Assembly (NCBI RefSeq): GCF_009733595.1 | Contig: NZ_WOFH01000007.1 | Span: 124,001-188,000, forward strand | Source of the DNA: Actinomadura litoris | GTDB lineage: Bacteria; Actinomycetota; Actinomycetes; Streptosporangiales; Streptosporangiaceae | Length of the DNA stretch: 64,000 bases | Direction of reading: 5' to 3' | In this document: positions 1 to 7,177 of the stretch, in pieces | Position numbering within the stretch: position 1 is the first letter of the stretch | Layout: each line of letters opens with the position of its first letter | The notes under the pieces: model-generated | Databases searched by the model: none | Seen by the model: the letters and a program-made list of their open reading frames with translations, nothing else | What the model was told of the DNA's origin: nothing | Made by a program: the position numbers and the translations under genes

Positions 1-1549
1 CGGACACGTCGTGCACGAGGCGGGCGCCCCGGATGTTCCACCCGAAGTCGGTCCACCCCGCCAGTTCCCTGGTGATCTCGGCCATCGGGATGTCGCACGC
101 CTGGTTGCGGTAGGTCCAGCAGGCGATGTCGTGGAGCCGCTCGACCCGCGCGTCGCTGCACCGGAACCAGCCGGTGCGGGGCAGGTCGGAGCTGACCGCG
201 ACCGCGGCGACGCCGCCCGGCGCGATCCGTCCCGGGTGGCCGTCGACGCGCAGGTAGCGGAAGCCGTGCCGGGTGTGCCGGGGCTCGAACGCCGGGCCCC
301 CGGGCCCGGCGGAGACCACCAGGTCGCTCTGGACGCCGCGCGGCGGCTCGTACCAGCGCAGGGTGGCCTGGCCGCTCGACGTGTCGACGTCCCCGCCGTC
401 CGGGGTGAGGGCCTCGGCGTGGGTCAGCCCGAGCAGCGTGCCGCGCGGGCCGAGGTCGGACAGCCGCACCCAGCCGCCCACGTTCTGGCCGAAGTCGACG
501 ATGTGCACGCCCCGCGCCGGACGGGTGACCGACACCGGGGCCAGCTCCTGGAGCCGCCGCACGGGCGGCGCGGGCGAGGAGATGAGCCGGGCCGCCGGGC
601 GCTCGCGGAGCACGACCGGCGACCAGGGATCCCCCACGAGGCCGTTCTGGGGGGCGTGGGGGATCGTCCCGCCATGGGAGACCGGGCCGGGGGTGTGCCA
701 TCCGGCGGGTTCGTCGCGCAGGTCGGCGGCGACGCCGTCGAAGAAGTCGGCCGCCTTGACGGCCCCGACCGCCGACCGCCACCCCGGATTCGTCCCGGTC
801 ACCGTCGTCGTCCCGTCCTCGTGGTCGAGGTGGAGCTGGACGACGAGCGCGGTCCGGTCGCCGAACCCGTCGGGCAGGCGGTGGTAGGACGTCCGGCCCC
901 GGAACCAGCCGTCGCTGAGGACCGCGCCGAGCACGTTGCCGCCCGTCCGGACCAGCCCGGTGACGTCGTAGGTCTGGACGTGGAGGTGGCTGCGGTAGGC
1001 GGTGAACCCCGGTGCCAGCTCGGCGTCCCCGACCCGCTCGCCGTTGAGGAACAGCTCGTACAGGCCGTGCGCCGTGGCGTACGCCCGCGCCCGGACGACC
1101 CCGCCGGGGGCGGTGAACCCGCCGCGCAGGTGGTAGGCGGGACGGAAGCCCGGCGGCGGCACCTCGCCCTCCGCGGGCCCGATCCAGTGCGCCGTCCAGT
1201 CGTCCGGGTCGAGCAGGCCCATCTCCCAGTGGACGGGCTCCGACCAGGCGCTGACACCGGCGCCGGTGCGGACCCGCACGGCGCAGCGCACGGCCGCCCG
1301 CGACACGAGCGGCGGGCCGCCGTAGGGGACGAACAGGCTCCTGTCGGACGCGACCCATCCGGTGTCCCACGGCTGGTCGCCCATATGGCCGGCGATCCGG
1401 TAGGCCCGCTGCCGCGCGGCTCCTTCCGGCAGCCGCCAGCTCAGCCGGGGGGACGGCTCGGTCAGCCCCAACAGCGCGGGCCGATGTTCGACCCGCAGAT
1501 CGGTCGGCGCGGACACACCCCACCCCAGTTCGCCCATTCCGGATCCCAT
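1..1549 (-). CDS. Family 78 glycoside hydrolase (alpha-L-rhamnosidase), 3' end outside window
   Basis: Would release terminal alpha-L-rhamnose from glycosides or polysaccharides. About 516 codons are visible, from ATG 1549 off the left edge without a stop. An Fn3-like lead-in (~1-110) is followed by a jelly-roll domain (~130-290; YELFLNGERVG, LSDGWFRGR) and a concanavalin-like domain (VDFGQNVGGW, HGFRYLRVDG). The visible end, reading RELAGWTDFGWN, is where the catalytic (alpha/alpha)6 barrel begins; most GH78 enzymes read closer to ERLGWTGD there, so the acidic pattern differs slightly. There is no signal peptide, so it is probably cytoplasmic. ATG 1537, four codons later, is an alternative start. 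It is divergent from the flavin monooxygenase at 1676. The family call is firm; the substrate is not known. Confidence 0.85.
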   Translation of the reverse strand, partial: MGSGMGELGWGVSAPTDLRVEHRPALLGLTEPSPRLSWRLPEGAARQRAYRIAGHMGDQPWDTGWVASDRSLFVPYGGPPLVSRAAVRCAVRVRTGAGVSAWSEPVHWEMGLLDPDDWTAHWIGPAEGEVPPPGFRPAYHLRGGFTAPGGVVRARAYATAHGLYELFLNGERVGDAELAPGFTAYRSHLHVQTYDVTGLVRTGGNVLGAVLSDGWFRGRTSYHRLPDGFGDRTALVVQLHLDHEDGTTTVTGTNPGWRSAVGAVKAADFFDGVAADLRDEPAGWHTPGPVSHGGTIPHAPQNGLVGDPWSPVVLRERPAARLISSPAPPVRRLQELAPVSVTRPARGVHIVDFGQNVGGWVRLSDLGPRGTLLGLTHAEALTPDGGDVDTSSGQATLRWYEPPRGVQSDLVVSAGPGGPAFEPRHTRHGFRYLRVDGHPGRIAPGGVAAVAVSSDLPRTGWFRCSDARVERLHDIACWTYRNQACDIPMAEITRELAGWTDFGWNIRGARLVHDVS

Positions 1550-1675
1550 GTGCCCACAGCAAAACACGCGACAGGGTGGTAACAGCAATGTTCCTACTTC
1601 CCGCCCCACGCCGTTCCGCATACGTTTGGCGACGTTGGAAAGGCACGCACGAATGGAAATGCGGCGGTAGCAATC

Positions 1676-2710
1676 GTGAAGTTCTTCGGAGTGGCCCCGA
1701 TCCGCTATCTGGATTCGGCGGGGGCCGACGAGCCGTCGGCGACGCGGGCGAGCTTCGAGCTCACGGTGGCGACCGCGCTGCGGATGGAGGAGCTCGGCTT
1801 CGACGGCTTCGGGGTCGGCGAGCGCCACCACTGGCCGTTCCTGTCCAGCGCGCCGCCGGTCGTGCTCGCGCACGTCGCGGCGCTCACCAGCAGGATCCGG
1901 CTGTTCACCGGCGTCACCGTGCTGTCGATGCTCGACCCCGTCCGCGTCGCCGAGGACTACGCGACGCTCGACCAGCTCTCCGGCGGCAGGGTGGAGCTGA
2001 TCGTGGGCAAGGGCGCCGGGCCGGGCGGCGAGCTGTTCGGCCTGCGGCCCGAGGAGCAGCGCCCGGCGCTCGCGGACAACTTCCGGCTGCTGCACGAGCT
2101 GTGGACGAGCGACAGCGTCACCTGGCCGGCGGGGCGGCGGCCGCGCCTCGACGACGTCCACCTCCTGCCCCGGCCGCTGAACGGGCGCCCCCGGATCTGG
2201 CACGGCAGCTCCTCCTCGGCGGAGTCGCTGGCGCTGGCCGCCGAGTACGGCGACCCCGTGGTGTTCTCCAACGCGGGCCTGTCCAGCGAGAGCGCGCGGC
2301 CGCTGGTCGAGTACTACCGCGCCGAGTGGGCGCGGCGCGGCCGTCCCGCCGACCGGCTCTTCACCGGCGCGGGGACGCCCGGGTTCCTCGTCGCCAAGAC
2401 CTCCCAGGCGGCGCTCGCCGCCTACCGCCCCGCCTTCGAGCGCCTCGCCGCGATGCAGCGGAGCATCGGCGGGCGGCCGCCCTACGCGAGCGTGGAGGAC
2501 TTCGTCGCGCGCTCGCCGGCGCTCGTCGGCAGCCCGGAGCAGGTCATCGACAAGGTGCACCGGCAGCACGAGATCTTCGGCCACTCGCTCGCCGTGTTCA
2601 GCGTCGACCCCGACGGGCTGCCGCTGGACGACCACTGGACGTCCCTCGAACTGTTCGCCACCGAGGTGGCGCCGACGCTGCGCGCCTCGCTCCCCGACCC
2701 GCCGCCCTGA
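1676..2710 (+). CDS. LLM-class flavin-dependent oxidoreductase (luciferase-like monooxygenase)
   Basis: A 344-aa single-domain TIM-barrel protein of the bacterial luciferase-like superfamily, which uses F420H2 or FMNH2 to oxidise a small substrate. Family signatures are the N-terminal strand MKFFGVAPIRY, the GVGERHHWPF segment (the EHH-type block), TGVTVLSMLDPVRVAEDYATL and GGRVELIVGKG. The length is normal for the family. The start is GTG 1676; no strong Shine-Dalgarno is seen upstream, and the ATGs nearby are out of frame. It leads a plus-strand set with an HxlR regulator and a cupin, which suggests a small redox or detoxification module. The cofactor and substrate cannot be read from the sequence. 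Confidence 0.85.
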   Translation: MKFFGVAPIRYLDSAGADEPSATRASFELTVATALRMEELGFDGFGVGERHHWPFLSSAPPVVLAHVAALTSRIRLFTGVTVLSMLDPVRVAEDYATLDQLSGGRVELIVGKGAGPGGELFGLRPEEQRPALADNFRLLHELWTSDSVTWPAGRRPRLDDVHLLPRPLNGRPRIWHGSSSSAESLALAAEYGDPVVFSNAGLSSESARPLVEYYRAEWARRGRPADRLFTGAGTPGFLVAKTSQAALAAYRPAFERLAAMQRSIGGRPPYASVEDFVARSPALVGSPEQVIDKVHRQHEIFGHSLAVFSVDPDGLPLDDHWTSLELFATEVAPTLRASLPDPPP

Positions 2711-2783
2711 CCCGCGCGGGACAGGTTGCCGGTGCGGACGATCACGTGTAAGGCTGAGACGTCCGCACCGGGAGGGGAGTTCG

Positions 2784-3209
2784 ATGGCAGCACGATCTCG
2801 GCTACCCGACGACGTCGAGCCCGACGCGTGCGCGGCCTTCCGCGACGCCCTCGACCGGGTCGGGAGCAAGTGGGGAATCGCGATCATCGCGGCGGCCGGC
2901 GACGGCCCGATCCGGTTCGCCGAACTGCACCGGTCGATCCCGGGCATCAGCCGCCGCATGCTGACGCTCACCCTGCGCACCCTCGAACGGGACGGGCTGA
3001 TCACCCGCACCGTCCACCCGACCGTCCCGCCGCAGGTCGAGTACACCGCGACGGCGCTCGCCGAGGAGCTGTTCGCCTCCACCCGCGCGCTGTCGGCGTG
3101 GGCGGAGAACAACCACGCGAAGATCGCGGCGGCGCGCGCCGCCTACGACGACAACGAGGCCGCGCGGCACGACGACCGGCGCCCCGTCAGCGGCCCCAAT
3201 CTCTACTGA
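2784..3209 (+). CDS. HxlR-family winged-helix transcriptional regulator
   Basis: A 141-aa DNA-binding protein. HxlR features are the early cysteine (DACAAFRDAL), GSKWGIAIIAA, the recognition helix ISRRMLTLTLRTLE and the wing GLITRTVHPTVPPQVEYT. HxlR proteins usually sense electrophiles or redox stress through that N-terminal cysteine, which is present here at about residue 14. The start ATG 2784 is preceded by GGAGGGGAG at 2771-2779. It lies 73 bp after the flavin monooxygenase and 33 bp before a cupin gene, so it probably controls one or both. Confidence 0.88.
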   Translation: MAARSRLPDDVEPDACAAFRDALDRVGSKWGIAIIAAAGDGPIRFAELHRSIPGISRRMLTLTLRTLERDGLITRTVHPTVPPQVEYTATALAEELFASTRALSAWAENNHAKIAAARAAYDDNEAARHDDRRPVSGPNLY

Positions 3210-3242
3210 ACCGACCAGAAACAACGACAAAAGGGGCGGATC

Positions 3243-3698
3243 GTGACGGACGCGCGCGCACGGGGAACGGCGGCCTGGCACGGGCGCATCGAGCACGTGC
3301 GCGGCTCCGACCTCGGCTCCGACACCGTCCAGACCTCCGGGATGCGCCGGTACGAGGCGATCTCGGGCAAGAGCGTCGGCTCGGAGCGGCTCTGGATGGG
3401 CCGCACCCACGTCGGCCCGGCGACCAGCTCGGGCGACCACCACCACGGCGAGGCCGAGACCGCGATCTACATCGTCTCCGGCCACCCGGTGTTCGTCTTC
3501 GCCGACGGCGAGGACGAGGTCCGGGTGGAGACCGCGCCGGGCGACTACATCTTCGTCCCGCCCTACGTCCCGCACCGCGAGGAGAACCCCTCCCCCGACG
3601 AGGAGGCGGTCGTGGTCATCGCGCGCAGCACGCAGGAGGGCATCGTGGTCAACCTGCCGAGCCTGTGGGCGGACGTCGGGCGCCCCGCCGAGAGCTGA
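3243..3698 (+). CDS. Cupin-domain protein
   Basis: A 151-aa single cupin beta-barrel. Motif 1 is seen as GDHHHGEAETAIYIVSG (metal-binding His and Glu) and motif 2 as PGDYIFVPPYVPHREEN. Such small cupins act as dioxygenases, isomerases or effector-binding proteins. The start is GTG 3243 with AAGGGGCGG just upstream. It is co-oriented with the HxlR regulator (33-bp gap) and was probably co-transcribed with it. The exact reaction is unknown. Confidence 0.8.
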   Translation: MTDARARGTAAWHGRIEHVRGSDLGSDTVQTSGMRRYEAISGKSVGSERLWMGRTHVGPATSSGDHHHGEAETAIYIVSGHPVFVFADGEDEVRVETAPGDYIFVPPYVPHREENPSPDEEAVVVIARSTQEGIVVNLPSLWADVGRPAES

Positions 3699-3753
3699 GT
3701 CACTAAGGGGGGCCTACAGGGGAGGAGATCCCGCGCCCCGCTGTTTTGATGGA

Positions 3754-3780
3754 CCAGGTCCGCGCCGTGGCGCGTCCTGG
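3754..3780 (+). promoter_or_regulatory. Hairpin overlapping the ribosome-binding site of the RfbH-like gene
   Basis: CGCGCC (3761-3766) pairs with GGCGCG (3769-3774), and CCAGG (3754-3758) with CCTGG (3776-3780). The GGAGG ribosome-binding site at 3779-3783 overlaps the right arm, so the structure could limit translation of the gene starting at 3789. This is an inference from sequence complementarity only. Confidence 0.4.
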
Positions 3781-3788
3781 AGGCGATG

Positions 3789-5093
3789 ATGAGTGACTCC
3801 CAGGATTCGATCCTGGAACTGGTCCGCAAGTACCACCGCGAGAAGGAGGAGGCGCGGCGGTTCGTCCCCGGCGAGACGCTGGTGATGCCGTCCGGCGCCG
3901 ACCTGAGCGAGGACGACCGCGTCGCGCTGGTCGAGGCCGCGCTCAACCTGCGCATCGCGTCCGGGCCGAGCGCGGTCGCGCTGGAGCGCGAGCTCGGGCG
4001 GACGCTGCGGCGCCGCAAGGTGCACCTGACGAACTCGGGGTCGTCGGCGAACCTGCTGGCGCTGACCGCGCTCACCCAGCCGGAGATCGGCGACGACCGG
4101 CTCAGGCCGGGCGATGAGATCGTGACGGTCGCGGCGGGCTTCCCGACGACGGTCAACCCGATCCTGCAGAACCAGATGACGCCGGTCTTCGTGGACGTGG
4201 AGCTCGGCACCTACAACACCACCGCCGACCGCGTCGCCGAGGCGATCGGCCCGCGCACCCGCGGCATCATGATCGCGCACGCGCTGGGCAACCCGTTCCC
4301 GGTGGCCGAGGTCGCCGAGCTGGCCGCCGAGCGCGGGCTGTTCTTCGTCGAGGACAACTGCGACGGTGTCGGCGCAAGCTACCAGGGGCGGCTGACCGGG
4401 ACGTTCGGCCACTTCAGCACCGTGAGCTTCTACCCCGCCCACCACCTGACGATGGGCGAGGGCGGCTGCGTCACCACCGACCGGCCGCGGCTCGCGCGGA
4501 TCGTCGAGTCGCTGCGCGACTGGGGACGCGACTGCTGGTGCGAGCCCGGCGACTGCGACACCTGCGGCAAGCGCTACACCCAGCGGTTCGGCGAGCTGCC
4601 CTACGGCTACGACCACAAGTACACGTTCTCGCACGTGGGCTACAACCTGAAGACCACCGACCTCCAGGCGGCGCTCGGGCTCTCGCAGCTCCAGCGGCTG
4701 CCGGAGTTCGGCGCGGCCCGCCGCCGCAACTGGGCGCGGCTGCGCGAGGGCCTGGACGGGCTGCCCGGCCTGCTCCTGCCCGTCCCGACGCCGGGCAGCG
4801 ACCCGAGCTGGTTCGGGTTCGTGATCACGGTCACCGCCGACGCGCCGTTCGACCGGGACGAGATCGTGAACCACCTGGAGGACCGCCGGATCGGCACCCG
4901 GATGCTGTTCGCGGGCAACCTCACCCGCCAGCCCGCCTACCAGGGCAGGCCGTACCGGGTCTCGGGGAAGCTCGACAACAGCGACGCCATCACCGAGCGC
5001 ACGTTCTGGATCGGCGTCTTCCCGGGCCTGACCGAGGAGATGGTCGACTACATGATCACCACGATCCGGGACTTCGTCACGAGCCGCCGGTAG
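3789..5093 (+). CDS. RfbH/E1/SpnQ-type NDP-4-keto-6-deoxyhexose 3-dehydratase ([2Fe-2S], PLP/PMP)
   Basis: Catalyses C-3 deoxygenation of an NDP-4-keto-6-deoxyhexose with PMP and an iron-sulfur cluster, as in CDP-ascarylose (E1) or TDP-forosamine (SpnQ) pathways. It has the DegT/StrS fold at 434 aa. The usual PLP lysine is replaced by histidine (SFYPAHHLTMGEGG, H218/H219), as in E1. Cysteines 191, 249, 251 and 259 give exactly the CX57CX1CX7C spacing of the E1 cluster, within CWCEPGDCDTCGKR. I chose ATG 3789 over ATG 3786 because GGAGG at 3779-3783 is 5 nt upstream of 3789 and only 2 nt upstream of 3786. Its 3' end overlaps the convergent gene by 17 bp. No other deoxysugar genes flank it here, so its partners must lie elsewhere. 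Confidence 0.9.
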   Translation: MSDSQDSILELVRKYHREKEEARRFVPGETLVMPSGADLSEDDRVALVEAALNLRIASGPSAVALERELGRTLRRRKVHLTNSGSSANLLALTALTQPEIGDDRLRPGDEIVTVAAGFPTTVNPILQNQMTPVFVDVELGTYNTTADRVAEAIGPRTRGIMIAHALGNPFPVAEVAELAAERGLFFVEDNCDGVGASYQGRLTGTFGHFSTVSFYPAHHLTMGEGGCVTTDRPRLARIVESLRDWGRDCWCEPGDCDTCGKRYTQRFGELPYGYDHKYTFSHVGYNLKTTDLQAALGLSQLQRLPEFGAARRRNWARLREGLDGLPGLLLPVPTPGSDPSWFGFVITVTADAPFDRDEIVNHLEDRRIGTRMLFAGNLTRQPAYQGRPYRVSGKLDNSDAITERTFWIGVFPGLTEEMVDYMITTIRDFVTSRR

Positions 5094-6258
5094 CCCGGGT
5101 TCGGCGGCACTCCCGCGTCCGGAGGAACTCCTCCCTGGCACGGGCGACCTCGCCGGTGATGAGGCCGCAGCAGTCACCGTCGATGTCCTCCTCGTGGACG
5201 TTCCCGGTCAGGGGCTCGGGGTGCCGCTCCCCGGCGAAACCGCGCAGGTCCGCGCTCCTGATCTCGGTGCGGCCGTCGACGGCGACCGTCGCGTCCGCGG
5301 TGATGAGGTCGAGGTGGACGTCGCACCAGTAGTCGACCACGTCGAGGCGCTGCCCGTGCATGCCGAGCCCGAGGTGCACGCCCGGGTGGCGCTCGTTGAT
5401 GTGGGAGTTCAGCGGGATGAACGCGGTGGTGCCGACGTTGGTGCCGAAGCCCAGCTCCCCGATCCGGTCGGCGTTCTCGACCCGCAGGCAGCGCTCCAGC
5501 AGCCGCGCCACGAGCGGGTCGGCGCACGCGGCGCCGGTGACCCGGCCGTGCTCGATCTCGACCGTGACCGGGTGGTCGGCCAGCCGGACGTCGTGGCCGG
5601 TGTAGGAGGTCACGTTGAACGCGCCGTCGGCGACGAGGACGCCGTTGACGTCCGCCGGGTAGGTGCTGACCTCCCCCGGCGGCAGGACGAGGAACGCCCC
5701 CGCCCGCCACACGCCCCGGTTGCTGATCCACCGGTACCGCTCGGAGTCGACGGCGATCTCCAGGTCGGTGCCCCCGCCGGAGGTGACCCGCAGGCGGGAG
5801 GCGGGCATCATCCGGTTCAGCAGCGCGCCGTTCAGCGCCGACAGCAGCTCCGGCGTCACGCCCATCGAGTGGCGGAAGAACTCCGCCGAGGCGTTGATGA
5901 CCCGGTAGGTCGCCCAGCGGTCCTCGGGGTAGGGGGCGAGGGCCCGGCGCAGCTGGAGCACGTGCGACATCGAGTCGCGCTCCATCGTCAGCAGCACGAT
6001 CCGCGGATGCGGGGACGCGGGGTCGGGGAGCGCCGCGCGCAGCCGGGGCTCCACGGTGTCGTCGCGGCCCGCGCTCATCCCGAGCAGCGCCGGCCTGACG
6101 CCGCGGACGGCCAGCTCGGCGGCGACCCACGCGGCGGGGTCCCGCGCGTCCGCCGTGTACAGGAGGACGACCCGGTCGTCGGGCCGGATCCGGATGTAGT
6201 GGTCGAGCAGGGTGGACACGCCGTCCCACACGGCGGCGTCGGGCGTCCCGGCCGTCAT
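5077..6258 (-). CDS. M29-type aminopeptidase-like protein, putative peptide-processing enzyme
   Basis: A 393-aa protein resembling the metallo-aminopeptidase T/AmpS (M29) fold. M29-like elements are the substrate-domain pattern GGGTDLEIAVD, PPGEVSTYPADVNGVL with the putative metal Glu, and the late metal-site region SHINERHPGVHLGLGMHGQ followed by VDYWCDVHLDL. It contains more His and Cys in the C-terminal site than typical AmpS proteins, so divergence is likely. I chose ATG 6258 because GGAGG lies about 8 nt upstream; GTG 6267 and ATG 6264 are alternatives. It is the last gene of the minus-strand run, behind the candidate precursor peptide and a strong hairpin. A role in trimming the modified peptide is an inference from context. 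Confidence 0.6.
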   Translation of the reverse strand: MTAGTPDAAVWDGVSTLLDHYIRIRPDDRVVLLYTADARDPAAWVAAELAVRGVRPALLGMSAGRDDTVEPRLRAALPDPASPHPRIVLLTMERDSMSHVLQLRRALAPYPEDRWATYRVINASAEFFRHSMGVTPELLSALNGALLNRMMPASRLRVTSGGGTDLEIAVDSERYRWISNRGVWRAGAFLVLPPGEVSTYPADVNGVLVADGAFNVTSYTGHDVRLADHPVTVEIEHGRVTGAACADPLVARLLERCLRVENADRIGELGFGTNVGTTAFIPLNSHINERHPGVHLGLGMHGQRLDVVDYWCDVHLDLITADATVAVDGRTEIRSADLRGFAGERHPEPLTGNVHEEDIDGDCCGLITGEVARAREEFLRTRECRRTRATGGS

Positions 6259-6283
6259 CGTCATCACCTCCGGCAGGCGGGGG

Positions 6284-6316
6284 CCCCGGGTGCCGCCCGG
6301 CCGGCGGCACCCGGGG
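6284..6316 (-). terminator. Perfect 14-bp hairpin between precursor gene and peptidase gene
   Basis: CCCCGGGTGCCGCC (6284-6297) and GGCGGCACCCGGGG (6303-6316) are exact inverted repeats with a 5-nt loop. The hairpin lies in the 103-bp gap after the precursor stop, before the peptidase. No U-tract follows on the minus strand, so it is more likely an attenuator or an mRNA 3'-end stabiliser than a full intrinsic terminator. Such an element would raise precursor mRNA relative to the downstream gene. Confidence 0.6.
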
Positions 6317-6361
6317 TGGGCGCAACGCCCGCGGTCGGCCGACCCCCGTCGGCCGCTCCGG

Positions 6362-6535
6362 TCAGCCGATGCCCCAGTCGCGCTCGTGCGGGGCGTCGAT
6401 GTCGTCGCGGACGACGTCCACGCGGATGCCCTCGGTCGTGGCCAGGTTCTCCGTGCTCATCTCCGCCAGCGCGGCGCGCAGCGCCTCCTCACGGGCGCTC
6501 TCGCGCCCCGCTTCCTCGGGTCTCTTCACGGTCAT
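6362..6535 (-). CDS. Candidate RiPP precursor peptide (57 aa)
   Basis: A short gene directly behind the DUF5825 gene and next to a RiPP-maturation radical SAM gene, the usual place of a precursor. The product is 57 aa, highly charged and predicted helical at the N-terminus (EEALRAALAEMS), and ends RDDIDAPHERDWGIG. It has no Cys, and its only Ser/Thr are in the leader half, so lanthionine or azole chemistry on the tail is unlikely. The single Trp near the C-terminus is a plausible C-methylation target. I chose ATG 6535 because GAGGT lies about 5 nt upstream; the frame is open back to GTG 6565 (67 aa). Its precursor identity rests on context, not on a recognised family. Confidence 0.6.
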   Translation of the reverse strand: MTVKRPEEAGRESAREEALRAALAEMSTENLATTEGIRVDVVRDDIDAPHERDWGIG

Positions 6536-6568
6536 GCCGCACCTCATCTCTCCGGACACTTCCACTGA

Positions 6569-7177
6569 TCACAGGACGCTCTTTCCGGCGGGCCACCGGC
6601 GCACCCGGCAGGGCAGCCACCAGGCCGCGCCGTCGAGGAAGTGGACGAGCCGCATCGTCCTCAGGTCGCGCAGGACCGGGGGCGGGAGCGCCGCGGACGG
6701 GCAGCCCTCCAGCAGGCTCTCGACCGCCGCGCGATGCGCCGGGCCGTCGATGGTGATCTTGCGCAGGACGCCCGAACGCCGGTCGCGCACCTGGAGGAAT
6801 CCGGGTCCGCGGCGGTAGACGCACTTGAAGAAGTGGTAGCCGTCCCGCCAGTCGCGGCGGGCCTCCTCGTCGCCGACGACCTCGCCGGGCGGGTAGAGGT
6901 GGCTCAGGTCCCGCCACCGGCCGTCGCCCAGGCGCACCCGCCAGTCGACGGCGATCCCGTATGCGGTCAGCTCCCTTACCAGTACGAGGCTGGGGACGGC
7001 GTCGGTCGCGCCCGAAAGGTCCACGGTGTCCTTCAGCGCGACGCGGCGCACGCCGTCCTCGAAGAGGGCTCGGCTCGCCTCGGCGGCGGGGCCGGAGACG
7101 GCGGCGGTCCCGGCGCACACCCCCGGCCGGTCGAGTTCCTCGTAGTCGCGCCACAGCGTCATCGTGACCGGGACCAT
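6569..7177 (-). CDS. DUF5825-family protein, partner of RiPP radical SAM methyltransferase
   Basis: A 202-aa soluble protein of the kind encoded next to RiPP-maturation radical SAM C-methyltransferases in actinomycetes; the function is unknown. Recognisable blocks are the N-terminal LWRDYEELDRPGVCAG, a central GIAVDWRVRLGDGRW and the YHFFKCVYRRGPGFLQVRD region, followed by a C-terminal leucine-rich segment ending FLDGAAWWLPC. Its ATG shares one base with the stop of the radical SAM gene (TGATG at 7179-7175), indicating translational coupling and probably a joint complex. It could be a precursor-recognition or chaperone subunit; that is inference. Confidence 0.7.
   Translation of the reverse strand: MVPVTMTLWRDYEELDRPGVCAGTAAVSGPAAEASRALFEDGVRRVALKDTVDLSGATDAVPSLVLVRELTAYGIAVDWRVRLGDGRWRDLSHLYPPGEVVGDEEARRDWRDGYHFFKCVYRRGPGFLQVRDRRSGVLRKITIDGPAHRAAVESLLEGCPSAALPPPVLRDLRTMRLVHFLDGAAWWLPCRVRRWPAGKSVL

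Noticed and set aside
11..1582. Long plus-strand frame (523 aa) at the left edge
   Set aside because: It is antisense to the GH78 gene, which gives a recognisable protein on the minus strand; the plus product is Arg/Pro/Ala-rich low complexity.
3789..5093. Ordinary StrS/DegT sugar aminotransferase
   Set aside because: The PLP lysine is His and four cysteines match the E1 cluster spacing, so it is a 3-dehydratase.
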